Assembly: GCA_945910005.1 (NCBI GenBank)
Contig: CAMDTW010000136.1
Coordinates: forward strand, 62,001-126,000
Length of the DNA: 64,000 nt
Source: Isoperla grammatica
Taxonomy: Eukaryota > Arthropoda > Insecta > Plecoptera > Perlodidae
Reading direction: 5' to 3'
Shown: piece after piece, positions 36,425-49,300 of the stretch
Layout of the letters: each line of letters opens with the position of its first letter
Position numbering within the stretch: the first letter of the stretch is position 1
Notes under the pieces: generated by a model
The model's input: the letters and a program-made list of their open reading frames with translations, nothing else
The model's database searches: none
What the model was told of the DNA's origin: nothing
Position numbers and translations under genes: made by a program

Positions 36425-39400
36425 TTTTTGGTTAAAATATGCTTAAAATATAGAAATTGGCTGATTTTAGTCTATCTACCACAAACTTCCAGTTTTAAGA
36501 GGAATCTTGCATACGGCTGGGATTCCTAAGGGTTTCAACCAAATTGCACAAAGCGTTGTTTTAGAGCGTTTCAGGCTCCAATAAGCTTAATTTGTCTATT
36601 TTGTCACATTTCGATAACTTCTATAGAAGTTACACCCTCCGTCGAAAAATAAGAATTATAGGTTGCATTCTTCAAGAGTATAATGAAAATGCATAAATTG
36701 AGTTTTTTCGTCGTTTTTAGTTAAAATATGCATAAAAAATAGAAATTGGCTGATTTCAGTCTATCTACCACAAACTTCCAGTTTTAAGAGGAATCTTGCA
36801 TACGGCCGGGATTCCTAAGGGTTTCAACCAAAGTTGACAAATCGTTGTTTTAGAGCGTATCAGGCTCCAATAAGCACAATTTGTCCATTTCGTCACATTT
36901 CGATAACTTCTATAGAAGTAACACCCTCCGTTGAAAAATAAGAATTATAGGCTGCATTCTTCAAGAGTATAATGAAAATGCATAAATTGAGTTTTTTCGT
37001 CGTTTTTGGTTAAAATTTGCATAAAATATAGAAATTGGCTGATTTTAGTCTACCTACCACAAACTTCCAGTTTTAAGAGGAATCTTGCATACGGCTGGGA
37101 TTCCTAAGAGTATCAACCAAATTGCACAAATCGTTGTTTTAGAGCGTTTCAGGCTCCAATAAGCACAATTTGTCCATTTCGTTACATTTCGATAACTTCT
37201 ATAGAAGTTACACCCTCCGTCGAAAAATAAGAATTATAGGTTGCATTCTTCAAGAGTATAATGAAAATGCATAAATTGAGTTTTTTCGTCGTTTTTGGTT
37301 AAAATATGCATAAAAAATAGAAATTGGCTGATTTCAGTCTATCTACCACAAACTTCCAGTTTTAAGAGGAATCTTGCATACGGCCGGGATTCCTAAGGGT
37401 TTCAACCAAAGTTGACAAATCGTTGTTTAAGAGCGTTTCAGGCTCCAATAAGCACAATTTGTCCATTTCGTCACATTTCGATAACTTCTATAGAAGTTAC
37501 ACCCTCCGTCGAAAAATAAGAATTATAGGTTGCAATCTTCAAGAGTATAATGAAAATGCATAAATTGAGTTTTTTCGTCGTTTTTGGTTAAAATATGCAT
37601 AAAAAATAGAAATTGGCTGATTTCAGTCTGTCTACACAAACTTCCAGTTTTAAGAGGAATCTTGCATACGGCCGGGTTTCCTAAGGGTTTCAACCAAAGT
37701 TGACAAATCGTTGTTTTAGAGCGTTTCAAGCTCCAATAAGCACAATTTGTCCATTTCGTCACATTTCGATAACTTCTATAGAAGTTACACCCTCCGTCGA
37801 AAAATAAGAATTATAGGTTGCATTCTTCAAGAGTATAATGAAAATGCATAAATTGAGTTTTTTCGTCGTTTTTAGTTAAAATATGCATAAAAAATAGAAA
37901 TTGGCTAATTTCAGTCTATCTACCACAAACTTCCAGTTTTAAGAGGAATCTTGCATACGGCCGGGTTTTCTAAGGGTTTCAACCAAAGTTGACAAATCGT
38001 TGTTTAAGAGCGTTTCAGGCTCCAATAAGCACAATTTGTCCATTTTGTCACATTTCGATAACTTCTATAGAAGTTACACCCTCCGTCGAAAAATAAGAAT
38101 TATAGGTTGCATTCTTCAAGAGTATAATGAAAATGCATAAATTGAGTTTTTTCGTCGTTTTTGGTTAAAATATGCATAAAATATAGAAATTCGCTGATTT
38201 TAGTCTTTCTACCACAAACTTCCAGTTTAAAGAGGAATCTTGCATACGGCTGGGATTCCTAAGGGTTTCAACCAAAGTTAACAAATCGTTGTTTAAGAGC
38301 GTTTCAAGCTCCAATAAGCACAATTTGTCCACTTCGTCACATTTCGATAACTACTTTAGAAGTTACACCAACCGTTGAAAAATAATAATGTTAGTGTGCA
38401 TTATGAAAGAGTATTATGAAAATGCATAAATTGAGTTTTTTGGTCGTTTTTGGTTAAAATATGCATAAAATATAGAAATTGGCTGATTTCAGTCTATCTA
38501 CCACAAACTTCCAGTTTTAAGAGGAATCTTGCATACGGCCGGGATTCCTAAGGGTTTCAACCAAAGTTGACAAATCGTTGTTTTAGAGCGTTTCAGGCTC
38601 CAATAAGCACAATTTGTCCATTTCGTCACATTTCGATAACTTTTATAGAAGTTACACCCTCCGTTGAAAAATAAGAATTATAGGCTGCATTCTTCAAGAG
38701 TATAATGAAAATGCATAAATTGAGTTTTTTCGTCGTTTTTGGTTAAAATTTGCATAAAATATAGAAATTGGCTGATTTTAGTCCATCTACCACAAACTTC
38801 CAGTTTTAAGAGGAATCTTGCATACGGCTGGGATTCCTAAGGGTTTCAACCAAATTGCACAAATCGTTGTTTTAGAGCGTTTCAGGCTCCAATAAACACA
38901 ATTTGTCCATTTCGTCACATTTCGATAACTTCTATAGAAGTTACACCCTCCGTCGAAAAATAAGAATTATAGGTTGCATTCTTCAAGAGTATAATGAAAA
39001 TGCATAAATTGAGTTTTTTCGTCGTTTTTGGTTAAAATATGCATAAAAATAGAAATTGGCTGATTTCAGTCTATCTACCACAAACTTCCAGTTTTAAGAG
39101 GAATCTTGCATATGGCCGGGTTTCCTAAGGGTTTCAACCAAAGTTGACAAATCGTTGTTTTAGAGCGTTTCAGGCTCCAATAAGCACAATGTGTCCATTT
39201 CGTCACATTTCGATAACTTTTATAGAAGTTACACCCTCCGTCGAAAAATAAGAATTATAGGTTGCATTCTTCAAGAGTATAAAGAAAATGCATAAATTGA
39301 GTTCTTTCGTCGTTTTTGGTTAAAATATGCATAAAAAATAGAAATTGGTTGTGTTCAGTCTATCTACCACAAACTTCCAGTTTTAAGAGGAATCTTGCAT

Positions 39401-42400
39401 ACGGCCGGGATTCCTAAGGGTTTCAACCAAAGTTGACAAATCGTTGTTTTAAAGCGTTTCAGGCTCCAATAAGCAAAATTTGTCCATTTCGTTACATTTC
39501 GATAACTTCTATACAAGTTACACCCTCCGTCGAAAAATAAGAATTATAGGTTGCATTCTTCAAGAGTATAATGAAAATGCATAAATTGAGTTTTTTCGTC
39601 GTTTTCGGTTAAAATATGCATAAAAAATAGAAATTGGCTGATTTCAGTCTATCTACCACAAACTTCCAGTTTTAAGAGGAATCTTGCATACGGCCGGGAT
39701 TCCTAAGGGTTTCAACCAAAGTTGACAAATCGTTGTTTAAGAGCGTTTCAGGCTCCAATAAGCACAATTTGTCCATTTCGTCACATTTCGATAACTTCTA
39801 TAGAAGTTACACCCTCCGTCGAAAAATAAGAATTATAGGTTGCATTCTTCAAGAGTATAATGAAAATGCATAAATTGAGTTTTTTCGTCGTTTTTGGTTA
39901 AAATATGCATAAAAAATAGAAATTGGCTGATTTCAGTCTATCTACACAAACTTCCAGTTTTAAGAGGAATCTTGCATACGGCCGGGTTTCCTAAGGGTTT
40001 CAACCAAAGTTGACAAATCGTTGTTTTAGAGCGTTTCAAGCTCCAATAAGCACAATTTGTCCATTTCGTCACATTTCGATAACTTCTATAGAAGTTACAC
40101 CCTCCGTCGAAAAATAAGAATTATAGGTTGCATTCTTCAAGAGTATAATGAAAATGCATAAATTGAGTTTTTTCGTCGTTTTTAGTTAAAATATGCATAA
40201 AAAATAGAAATTGGCTGATTTCAGTCTATCTACCACAAACTTCCAGTTTTAAGAGGAATCTTGCATACGGCCGGGTTTTCTAAGGGTTTCAACCAAAGTT
40301 GACAAATCGTTGTTTAAGAGCGTTTCAGGCTCCAATAAGCACAATTTGTCCATTTTGTCACATTTCGATAACTTCTATAGAAGTTACACCCTCCGTCGAA
40401 AAATAAGAATTATAGGTTGCATTCTTCAAGAGTATAATGAAAATGCATAAATTGAGTTTTTTCGTCGTTTTTGGTTAAAATATGCATAAAATATAGAAAT
40501 TCGCTGATTTTAGTCTATCTACCACAAACTTCCAGTTTAAAGAGGAATCTTGCATACGGCTGGGATTCCTTAGGGGGTTCAACCAAATTGCACAAATCGT
40601 TGTTTTAGAGCGTTTCAGGCTCCAATAAGCACAATTTGTCCATTTCGTCACATTTCGATAACTTCTATAGAAGTTACACCCTCCGTCGAAAAATAAGAAT
40701 TATAGGTTGCATTCTTCAAGAGTATAATGAAAATGCATAAATTAAGTTTTTTCGTCGTTTTTAGTTAAAATATGCATAAAAAATAGAAATTGGCTGATTT
40801 CAGTCTATCTACCACAAACTTCCAGTTTTAAGAGGAATCTTGCATACGGCCGGGATTCCTAAGGGTTTCAACCAAAGTTGACAAATCGTTGTTTTAGAGC
40901 GTTTCAGGCTCCAATAAGCACAATTTGTCCATTTTATCACATTTCGATAACTTCTATAGAAGTTACACCCTCCGTCGAAAAATAAGAATTATAGGTTGTA
41001 TTCTTCAAGAGTATAATGAAAATGCATAAATTGAGTTTTTTCGTCGTTTTTAGTTAAAATATGCATAAAAAATAGAAATTGGCTGATTTCAGTCTATCTA
41101 CCACAAACTTCCAGTTTTAAGAGGAATCTTGCATACGGCCGGGATTCCTAAGGGTTTCAACCAAAGTTGACAAATCGTTGTTTAAGAGCGTTTCAGGCTC
41201 CAATAAGCACAATTTGTCCATTTCGTCACATTTCGATAACTTCTATAGAAGTTACACCCACCGTTGAAAAATAAGAATTATAGGCTGCATTCTTCAAGAG
41301 TATAATGAAAATGCATAAATTGAGTTTTTTCGTCGTTTTTGGTTAAAATATGCATAAAAAATAGAAATTGGCTGATTTTAGTCTATCTACCACAAACTTC
41401 CAGTTTTAAGAGGAATCTTGCATACGGCCGGGATTCCTAAGGGTTTCAACGAAAGTTGACAAATCGTTGTTTTAAAGCGTTTTAGGCTCCAATAAGCACA
41501 ATTTGTCCATTTCGTTACATTTCGATAACTTCTATACAAGTTACACCCTCCGTCGAAAAATAAGAATTATAGGTTGCATTCTTCAAGAGTATAATGAAAA
41601 TGCATAAATTGAGTTTTTTCGTCGTTTTTGGTTAAAATATGCATAAAAAATAGAAATTGGCTGATTTCAGTCTATCTACCACAAACTTCCAGTTTTAAGA
41701 GGAATCTTGCATACGGCCGGGATTCCTAAGGGTTTCAACCAAAGTTGACAAATCGTTGTTTAAGAGCGTTTCAGGCTCCAATAAGCACAATTTGTCCATT
41801 TCGTCACATTTCGATAACTTCTATAGAAGTTACACCCTCCGTCGAAAAATAAGAATTATAGGTTGCATTCTTCAAGAGTATAATGAAAATGCATAAATTG
41901 AGTTTTTTCGTCGTTTTTGGTTAAAATATGCATAAAAAATAGAAATTGGCTGATTTCAGTCTATCTACACAAACTTCCAGTTTTAAGAGGAATCTTGCAT
42001 ACGGCCGGGATTCCTAAGGGTTTCAACCAAAGTTAACAAATCGTTGTTTTAAAGCGTTGTAGGCTCCAATAAGCACAATTTGTCCATTTCGTCAAATTTC
42101 GATAACTTCTATAGAAGTTACACCCTCCGTTGAAAAATAAGAATTATAGGCTGCATTCTTCAAGAGTATAATGAAAATGCATAAATTGAGTTTTTTTGTC
42201 GTTTTTGGTTAAAAAATGCTTAAAATATAGAAATTGGCTGATTTTAGTCTATCTACCACAAACTTCCAGTTTTAAGAGGAATCTTGCATACGGCTGGGAT
42301 TCCTAAGGGTTTCAACCAAATTGCACAAAGCGTTGTTTTAGAGCGTTTCAGGCTCCAATAAGCACCATTTGTCTATTTTGTCACATTTCGATAACTTCTA

Positions 42401-43446
42401 TAGAAGTTACACCCTCCGTCGAAAAATAAAAATTATAGGTTGCATTCTTCAAGAGTATAATGAAAATGCATAAATTAAGTTTTTTCGTCGTTTTTAGTTA
42501 AAATATGTATAAAAAATAGAAATTGGCTGATTTCAGTCTATCTACCACAAACTTCCAGTTTTAAGAGGAATCTTGCATACGGCCGGGATTCCTAAGGGTT
42601 TCAACCAAAGTTGACAAATCGTTGTTTTAGAGCGTTTCAGGCTCCAATAAGCACAATTTGTCCATTTTATCACATTTCGATAACTTCTATAGAAGTTACA
42701 CCCTCCGTCGAAAAATAAGAATTATAGGTTGCATTCTTCAAGAGTATAATGAAAATGCATAAATTGAGTTTTTTCGTCGTTTTTAGTTAAAATATGCATA
42801 AAAAATAGAAATTGGCTGATTTCAGTCTATCTACCACAAACTTCCAGTTTTAAGAGGAATCTTGCATACGGCCGGGATTCCTAAGGGTTTCAACCAAAGT
42901 TGACAAATCGTTGTTTAAGAGCGTTTCAGGCTTCAATAAGCACAACTTGTCCATTTCGTCACATTTCGATAACTTCTATAGAAGTTACACCCACCGTTGA
43001 AAAATAAGAATTATAGGCTGCATTCTTCAAGAGTATAATGAAAATGCATAAATTGAGTTTTTTCGTCGTTTTTGGTTAAAATATGCATAAAAAATAGAAA
43101 TTGTCTGATTTTAGTCTATCTACCACAAACTTCCAGTTTTAAGAGGAATCTTGCATACGGCTGGGATTCCTAAGGGTTTCAACGAAAGTTGACAAATCGT
43201 TGTTTTAAAGCGTTTCAGGCTCCAATAAGCACAATTTGTCCATTTCGTTACATTTCGATAACTTCTATACAAGTTACACCCTCCGTCGAAAAATAAGAAT
43301 TATAGGTTGCATTCTTCAAGAGTATAATGAAAATGCATAAATTGAGTTTTTTCGTCGTTTTTGGTTAAAATATGCATAAAAAATAGAAATTGGCTGATTT
43401 CAGTCTATCTACCACAAACTTCCAGTTTTAAGAGGAATCTTGCATA
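36425..43446 (+). repeat. Long duplicated segment, copy 1 (about 7 kb)
   Basis: It pairs with about 46224-53245 at an offset of 9799 bp, or 34 monomers. Shared rare marks are ATATGCTTAAA near 36440, AATAAGCTTAATT near 36583, TAAGAGTATCAACC near 37106, the complete 8-monomer unit at 37958-40267, and the first ten units of the second 11-monomer core at 40557. Private changes include GGTTGTGTTCAG near 39349 and TTTTCGGTTAAAA near 39603. The left edge lies inside a monomer and is approximate. Confidence 0.88.
37958..40267 (+). repeat. 8-monomer higher-order repeat, copy 3 (2310 bp)
   Basis: It has the same eight units in the same order as 24692-27001, from GGGTTTTCTAAGGG through type D at 38247 to the GGGTTTCC unit with CAAGCTCC. 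It is followed by one more GGGTTTTCTAAGGG unit at 40268, which leads straight into the CCTTAGGGGG unit at 40557 and so joins the 8-monomer and second 11-monomer modules. Confidence 0.9.
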
Positions 43447-43735
43447 CGGCCGGGATTCCTAAGGGTTTCAACCAAAGTTGACAAATCGTTGTTTAAGAGC
43501 GTTTCAGGCTCCAATAAGCACAATTTGTCCATTTCGTCACATTTCGATAACTTCTATAGAAGTTACACCCTCCGTCGAAAAATAAGAATTATAGGTTGCA
43601 TTCTTCAAGAGTATAATGAAAATGCATAAATTGAGTTTTTTCGTCGTTTTTGGTTAAAATATGCATAAAAAATAGAAATTGGCTGATTTCAGTCTATCTA
43701 CACAAACTTCCAGTTTTAAGAGGAATCTTGCATAC
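40557..43735 (+). repeat. Second 11-monomer core, copy 2 (3179 bp)
   Basis: It repeats 31625-34802 unit for unit. Small differences include AAAGTTAACAAATC near 42033, GGTTAAAAAATGC near 42208, AAATAAAAATTATAG near 42424 and CACAACTTGTCC near 42941. The first ten units also match 50356-53245. The eleventh, with CTACACAAAC, ends at 43735 and is followed by a GGGTTTCC unit rather than the CATTTTATCAC unit found after copy 1. Confidence 0.88.
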
Positions 43736-46223
43736 GGCCGGGTTTCCTAAGGGTTTCAACCAAAGTTGACAAATCGTTGTTTAAGAGCGTTTCAAGCTCC
43801 AATAAGCACAATTTGTCCATTTCGTCACATTTCGATAACTTCTATAGAAGTTACACCCTCCGTCGAAAAATAAGAATTATAGGTTGCATTCTTCAAGAGT
43901 ATAATGAAAATGCATAAATTGAGTTTTTTCGTCGTTTTTAGTTAAAATATGCATAAAAAATAGAAATTGGCTGATTTCAGTCTATCTACCACAAACTTCC
44001 AGTTTTAAGAGGAATCTTGCATACGGCCGGGATTCCTAAGGGTTTCAACCAAAGTTGACAAATCGTTGTTTTAAAGCGTTGTAGGCTCCAATAAGCACAA
44101 TTTGTCCATTTCGTCAAATTTCGATAACTTCTATAGAAGTTACACCCTCCGTTGAAAAATAAGAATTATAGGCTGCATTCTTCAAGAGTATAATGAAAAT
44201 GCATAAATTGAGTTTTTTCGTCGTTGTTGGTTAAAATATGCTTAAAATATAGAAATTGGCTGATTTTAGTCTATCTACCACAAACTTCCAGTTTTAAGAG
44301 GAATCTTACATACGGCTGGGATTCCTAAGGGTTTCAACCAAATTGCACAAAGCGTTGTTTTAGAGCGTTTCAGGCTCCAATAAGCACAATTTGTCTATTT
44401 TGTCACATTTCGATAACTTCTATAGAAGTTACACCCTCCGTCGAAAAATAAGAATTATAGGTTGCATTCTTCAACAGAATAAAGAAAATGCATAAATTGA
44501 GTTTTTTCGTCGTTTTTGGTTAAAATATGCATAAAAAATAGAAATTGGCTGATTTCAGTCTATCTACCACAAACTTCCAGTTTAAAGAGGAATCTTGCAT
44601 ACGGCCGGGATTCATAAGGGTTTCAACCAAAGTTGACAAATCGTTGTTTTAGACCGTTTCAGGCTCTAATATGCACAATTTGTCCATTTCGTCACATTTC
44701 GATAACTTCTATAGAAGTTACACCCTCCGTCGAAAAACAAGAATTATAGGTTGCATTCTGAAAGAGTATAATGAAAATGCATAAATTGAGTTTTTTCGTC
44801 GTTTTTGGTTAAAATATGCATAAAAAATAGAAATTGGCTGATTTCAGTCTATCTACCACAAACTTCCAGTTTTAAGAGGAATCTTGCATACGGCCGGGAT
44901 TCCTAAGGGTTTCAACCAAAGTTGACAAATCGTTGTTTTACAGCGTTTCAGGCTCCAATAAGCACAATTTGTCCATTAAGTCACATTTCGATAACTTCTA
45001 TAGAAGTTACACCCTCCGTCGAAAAATAAGAATTATAGGTTGCATTCTTCAAGAGTATAATGAAAATGCATAAATTGAGTTTTTTCGTCGTTTTTAGTTA
45101 AAATATGCATAAAAAATAGAAATTGGCTGATTTTAGTCTATCTACCACAAACTTCCTGTTTTAAGAGGAATCTTGCATACGGCTGGGATTCCTTAGGGGG
45201 TTCAACCAAATTGCACAAATCGTTGTTTTAGAGCGTTTCAGGCTCCAATAAGCATAATTTGTCCATTTCGTCACATTTCGATAACTTCTATAGAAGTTAC
45301 ACCCTCCGTCGAAAAATAAGAATTATAGGTTGCATTCTTCAAGAGTATAATGAAAATGCATAAATTAAGTTTTTTCGTCGTTTTTAGTTAAAATATGCAT
45401 AAAAAATAGAAATTGGCTGATTTCAGTCTATCTACCACAAACTTCCAGTTTTAAGAGGAATCTTGCATACGGCCGGGATTCCTAAGGGTTTCATCCAAAG
45501 TTGACAAATCGTTGTTTTAGAGCGTTTCAGGCTCCAATAAGCACAATTTGTCCATTTTATCACATTTCGATAACTTCTATAGAAGTTACACCCTCCGTCG
45601 AAAAATAAGAATTATAGGTTGCATTCTTCAAGAGTATAATGAAAATGCATAAATTGAGTTTTTTCGTCGTTTTTAGTTAAAATATGCATAAAAAATAGAA
45701 ATTGGCTGATTTCAGTCTATCTACCACAAACTTTACGGCCGGGATTCCTAAGGGTTTCAACCAAAGTTGACAAATCGTTGTTTAAGAGCGTTTCAGGCTC
45801 CAATAAGCACAATTTGTCCATTTCGTCACATTTCGATAACTTCTATAGAAGTTACACCCTCCGTCGAAAAATAAGAATTATAGGTTGCATTCTTCAAGAG
45901 TATAATGAAAATGCATAAATTGAGTTTTTTCGTCGTTTTTAGTTAAAATATGCATAAAAAATAGAAATTGGCTGATTTCAGTCTATCTACCACAAACTTC
46001 CAGTTTTAAGAGGAATCTTGCATACGGCTGGGATTCCTAAGGGTTTCAACGAAAGTTGACAAATCGTTGTTTTAAAGCGTTTCAGGCTCCAATAAGCACA
46101 ATTTGTCCATTTTGTTACATTTCGATAACTTCTATACAAGTTACACCCTCCGTCGAAAAATAAGAATTATAGGTTGCATTCTTCAAGAGTATAATGAAAA
46201 TGCATAAATTGAGTTTTTTCGTC
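43447..46223 (+). repeat. Mixed segment including a TTTTAGACCG unit and a second 23-bp deletion
   Basis: Units from several places are joined here. The CTACACAAAC unit at 43447 is shared with the end of the 40557 core. A GGGTTTCC unit (43736) and an AAAGCGTTGTAGG unit resemble 35936 onward. 44602-45735 resembles the 30.4-32.2 kb block but lacks its type D unit: TTTTAGACCG at 44602, TCCATTAAGTCAC at 44891, CCTTAGGGGG at 45180 and CATTTTATCAC at 45470. A unit at 45736 and the front of a CAACGAAAG unit at 46025 follow. No unrelated sequence is present. Confidence 0.78.
45470..45735 (+). repeat. Shortened monomer, 266 bp, same 23-bp deletion as at 34803
   Basis: The CACAAACTTTACGGCCGGG junction is identical to the one at 35069, at an offset of 10,667 bp. 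It also carries CATTTTATCAC like its twin, plus a private TTTCATCCAAAG near 45490. Confidence 0.93.
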
Positions 46224-46313
46224 GTTTTTGGTTAAAATATGCTTAAAATATAGAAATTGGCTGATTTTAGTCTATCTACCACAAACTTCCAGTTTTAAGA
46301 GGAATCTTGCATA
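46025..46313 (+). repeat. Chimeric monomer restoring register of the long duplication
   Basis: The front (CAACGAAAG, CATTTTGTTAC, TATACAAG) matches the unit at 35647. The back (ATATGCTTAAAATATAG, GATTTTAGTC) matches the unit at 36225. The offset between the two copies drops here from 10,378 to about 9799 bp, a loss of two monomers. Confidence 0.82.
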
Positions 46314-49300
46314 CGGCTGGGATTCCTAAGGGTTTCAACCAAATTGCACAAAGCGTTGTTTTAGAGCGTTTCAGGCTCCAATAAGCTTAATTCGTCTATT
46401 TTGTCACATTTCGATAACTTCTATAGAAGTTACACCCTCCGTCGAAAAATAAGAATTATAGGTTGCATTCTTCAAGAGTATAATGAAAATGCATAAATTG
46501 AGTTTTTTCGTCGTTTTTAGTTAAAATATGCATAAAAAATAGAAATTGGCTGATTTCAGTCTATCTACCACAAACTTCCAGTTTTAAGAGGAATCTTGCA
46601 TACGGCCGGGATTCCTAAGGGTTTCAACCAAAGTTGACAAATCGTTGTTTTAGAGCGTTTCAGGCTCCAATAAGCACAATTTGTCCATTTCGTCACATTT
46701 CGATAACTTCTATAGAAGTAACACCCTCCGTTGAAAAATAAGAATTATAGGCTGCATTCTTCAAGAGTATAATGAAAATGCATAAATTGAGTTTTTTCGT
46801 CGTTTTTGGTTAAAATTTGCATAAAATATAGAAATTGGCTGATTTTAGTCTACCTACCACAAACTTCCAGTTTTAAGAGGAATCTTGCATACGGCTGGGA
46901 TTCCTAAGAGTATCAACCAAATTGCACAAATCGTTGTTTTAGAGCGTTTCAGGCTCCAATAAGCACAATTTGTCCATTTCGTTACATTTCGATAACTTCT
47001 ATAGAAGTTACACCCTCCGTCGAAAAATAAGAATTATAGGTTGCATTCTTCAAGAGTATAATGAAAATGCATAAATTGAGTTTTTTCGTCGTTTTTGGTT
47101 AAAATATGCATAAAAAATAGAAATTGGCTGATTTCAGTCTATCTACCACAAACTTCCAGTTTTAAGAGGAATCTTGCATACGGCCGGGATTCCTAAGGGT
47201 TTCAACCAAAGTTGACAAATCGTTGTTTAAGAGCGTTTTAGGCTCCAATAAGCACAATTTGTCCATTTCGTCACATTTCGATAACTTCTATAGAAGTTAC
47301 ACCCTCCGTCGAAAAATAAGAATTATAGGTTGCATTCTTCAAGAGTATAATGAAAATGCATAAATTGAGTTTTTTCGTCGTTTTTGGTTAAAATATGCAT
47401 AAAAAATAGAAATTGGCTGATTTCAGTCTATCTACACAAACTTCCAGTTTTAAGAGGAATCTTGCATACGGCCGGGTTTCCTAAGGGTTTCAACCAAAGT
47501 TGACAAATCGTTGTTTTAGAGCGTTTCAAGCTCCAATAAGCACAATTTGTCCATTTCGTCACATTTCGATAACTTCTATAGAAGTTACACCCTCCGTCGA
47601 AAAATAAGAATTATAGGTTGCATTCTTCAAGAGTATAATGAAAATGCATAAATTGAGTTTTTTCGTCGTTTTTAGTTAAAATATGCATAAAAAATAGAAA
47701 TTGGCTGATTTCAGTCTATCTACCACAAACTTCCAGTTTTAAGAGGAATCTTGCATACGGCCGGGTTTTCTAAGGGTTTCAACCAAAGTTGACAAATCGT
47801 TGTTTAAGAGCGTTTCAGGCTCCAATAAGCACAATTTGTCCATTTTGTCACATTTCGATAACTTCTATAGAAGTTACACCCTCCGTCGAAAAATAAGAAT
47901 TAGAGGTTGCATTCTTCAAGAGTATAATGAAAATGCATAAATTGAGTTTTTTCGTCGTTTTTGGTAAAATATGCATAAAAAATAGAAATTCGCTGATTTT
48001 AGTCTTTCTACCACAAACTTCCAGTTTAAAGAGGAATCTTGCATACGGCTGGGATTCCTAAGGGTTTCAACCAAAGTTAACAAATCGTTGTTTAAGAGCG
48101 TTTCAGGCTCCAATAAGCACAATTTGTCCACTTCGTCACATTTCGATAACTACTTTAGAAGTTACACCAACCGTTGAAAAATAATAATGTTAGTGTGCAT
48201 TATGAAAGAGTATTATGAAAATGCATAAATTGAGTTTTTTGGTCGTTTTTGGTTAAAATATGCATAAAATATAGAAATTGGCTGATTTCAGTCTATCTAC
48301 CACAAACTTCCAGTTTTAAGAGGAATCTTGCATACGGCCGGGATTCCTAAGGGTTTCAACCAAAGTTGACAAATCGTTGTTTTAGAGCGTTTCAGGCTCC
48401 AATAAGCACAATTTGTCCATTTCGTCACATTTCGATAACTTTTATAGAAGTTACACCCTCCGTTGAAAAATAAGAATTATAGGCTGCATTCTTCAAGAGT
48501 ATAATGAAAATGCATAAATTGAGTTTTTTCGTCGTTTTTGGTTAAAATTTGCATAAAATATAGAAATTGGCTGATTTTAGTCCATCTACCACAAACTTCC
48601 AGTTTTAAGAGGAATCTTGCATACGGCTGGGAATCCTAAGGGTTTCAACCAAATTGCACAAATCGTTGTTTTAGAGCGTTTCAGGCTCCAATAAACACAA
48701 TTTGTCCATTTCGTCACATTTCGATAACTTCTATAGAAGTTACACCCTCCGTCGAAAAATAAGAATTATAGGTTGCATTCTTCAAGAGTATAATGAAAAT
48801 GCATAAATTGAGTTTTTTCGTCGTTTTTGGTTAAAATATGCATAAAAATAGAAATTGGCTGATTTCAGTCTATCTACCACAAACTTCCAGTTTTAAGAGG
48901 AATCTTGCATATGGCCGGGTTTCCTAAGGGTTTCAACCAAAGTTGACAAATCGTTGTTTTAGAGCGTTTCAGGCTCCAATAAGCACAATGTGTCCATTTC
49001 GTCACATTTCGATAACTTTTATAGAAGTTACACCCTCCGTCGAAAAATAAGAATTATAGGTTGCATTCTTCAAGAGTATAAAGAAAATGCATAAATTGAG
49101 TTCTTTCGTCGTTTTTGGTTAAAATATGCATAAAAAATAGAAATTGGTTGATTTCAGTCTATCTACCACAAACTTCCAGTTTTAAGAGGAATCTTGCATA
49201 CGGCCGGGATTCCTAAGGGTTTCAACCAAAGTTGACAAATCGTTGTTTTAAAGCGTTTCAGGCTCCAATAAGCAAAATTTGTCCATTTCGTTACATTTCG

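Noticed and set aside
37523..37762. Open reading frame of 79 codons on the minus strand
   Set aside because: It spans parts of two monomers and exists because the CTACACAAAC one-base deletion shifts the frame. Equivalent units elsewhere do not keep it open.
47916..48131. Open reading frame of 71 codons on the minus strand
   Set aside because: It depends on the one-base deletion near 47964 and is not preserved in the matching units at 38.1 kb or 24.8 kb.
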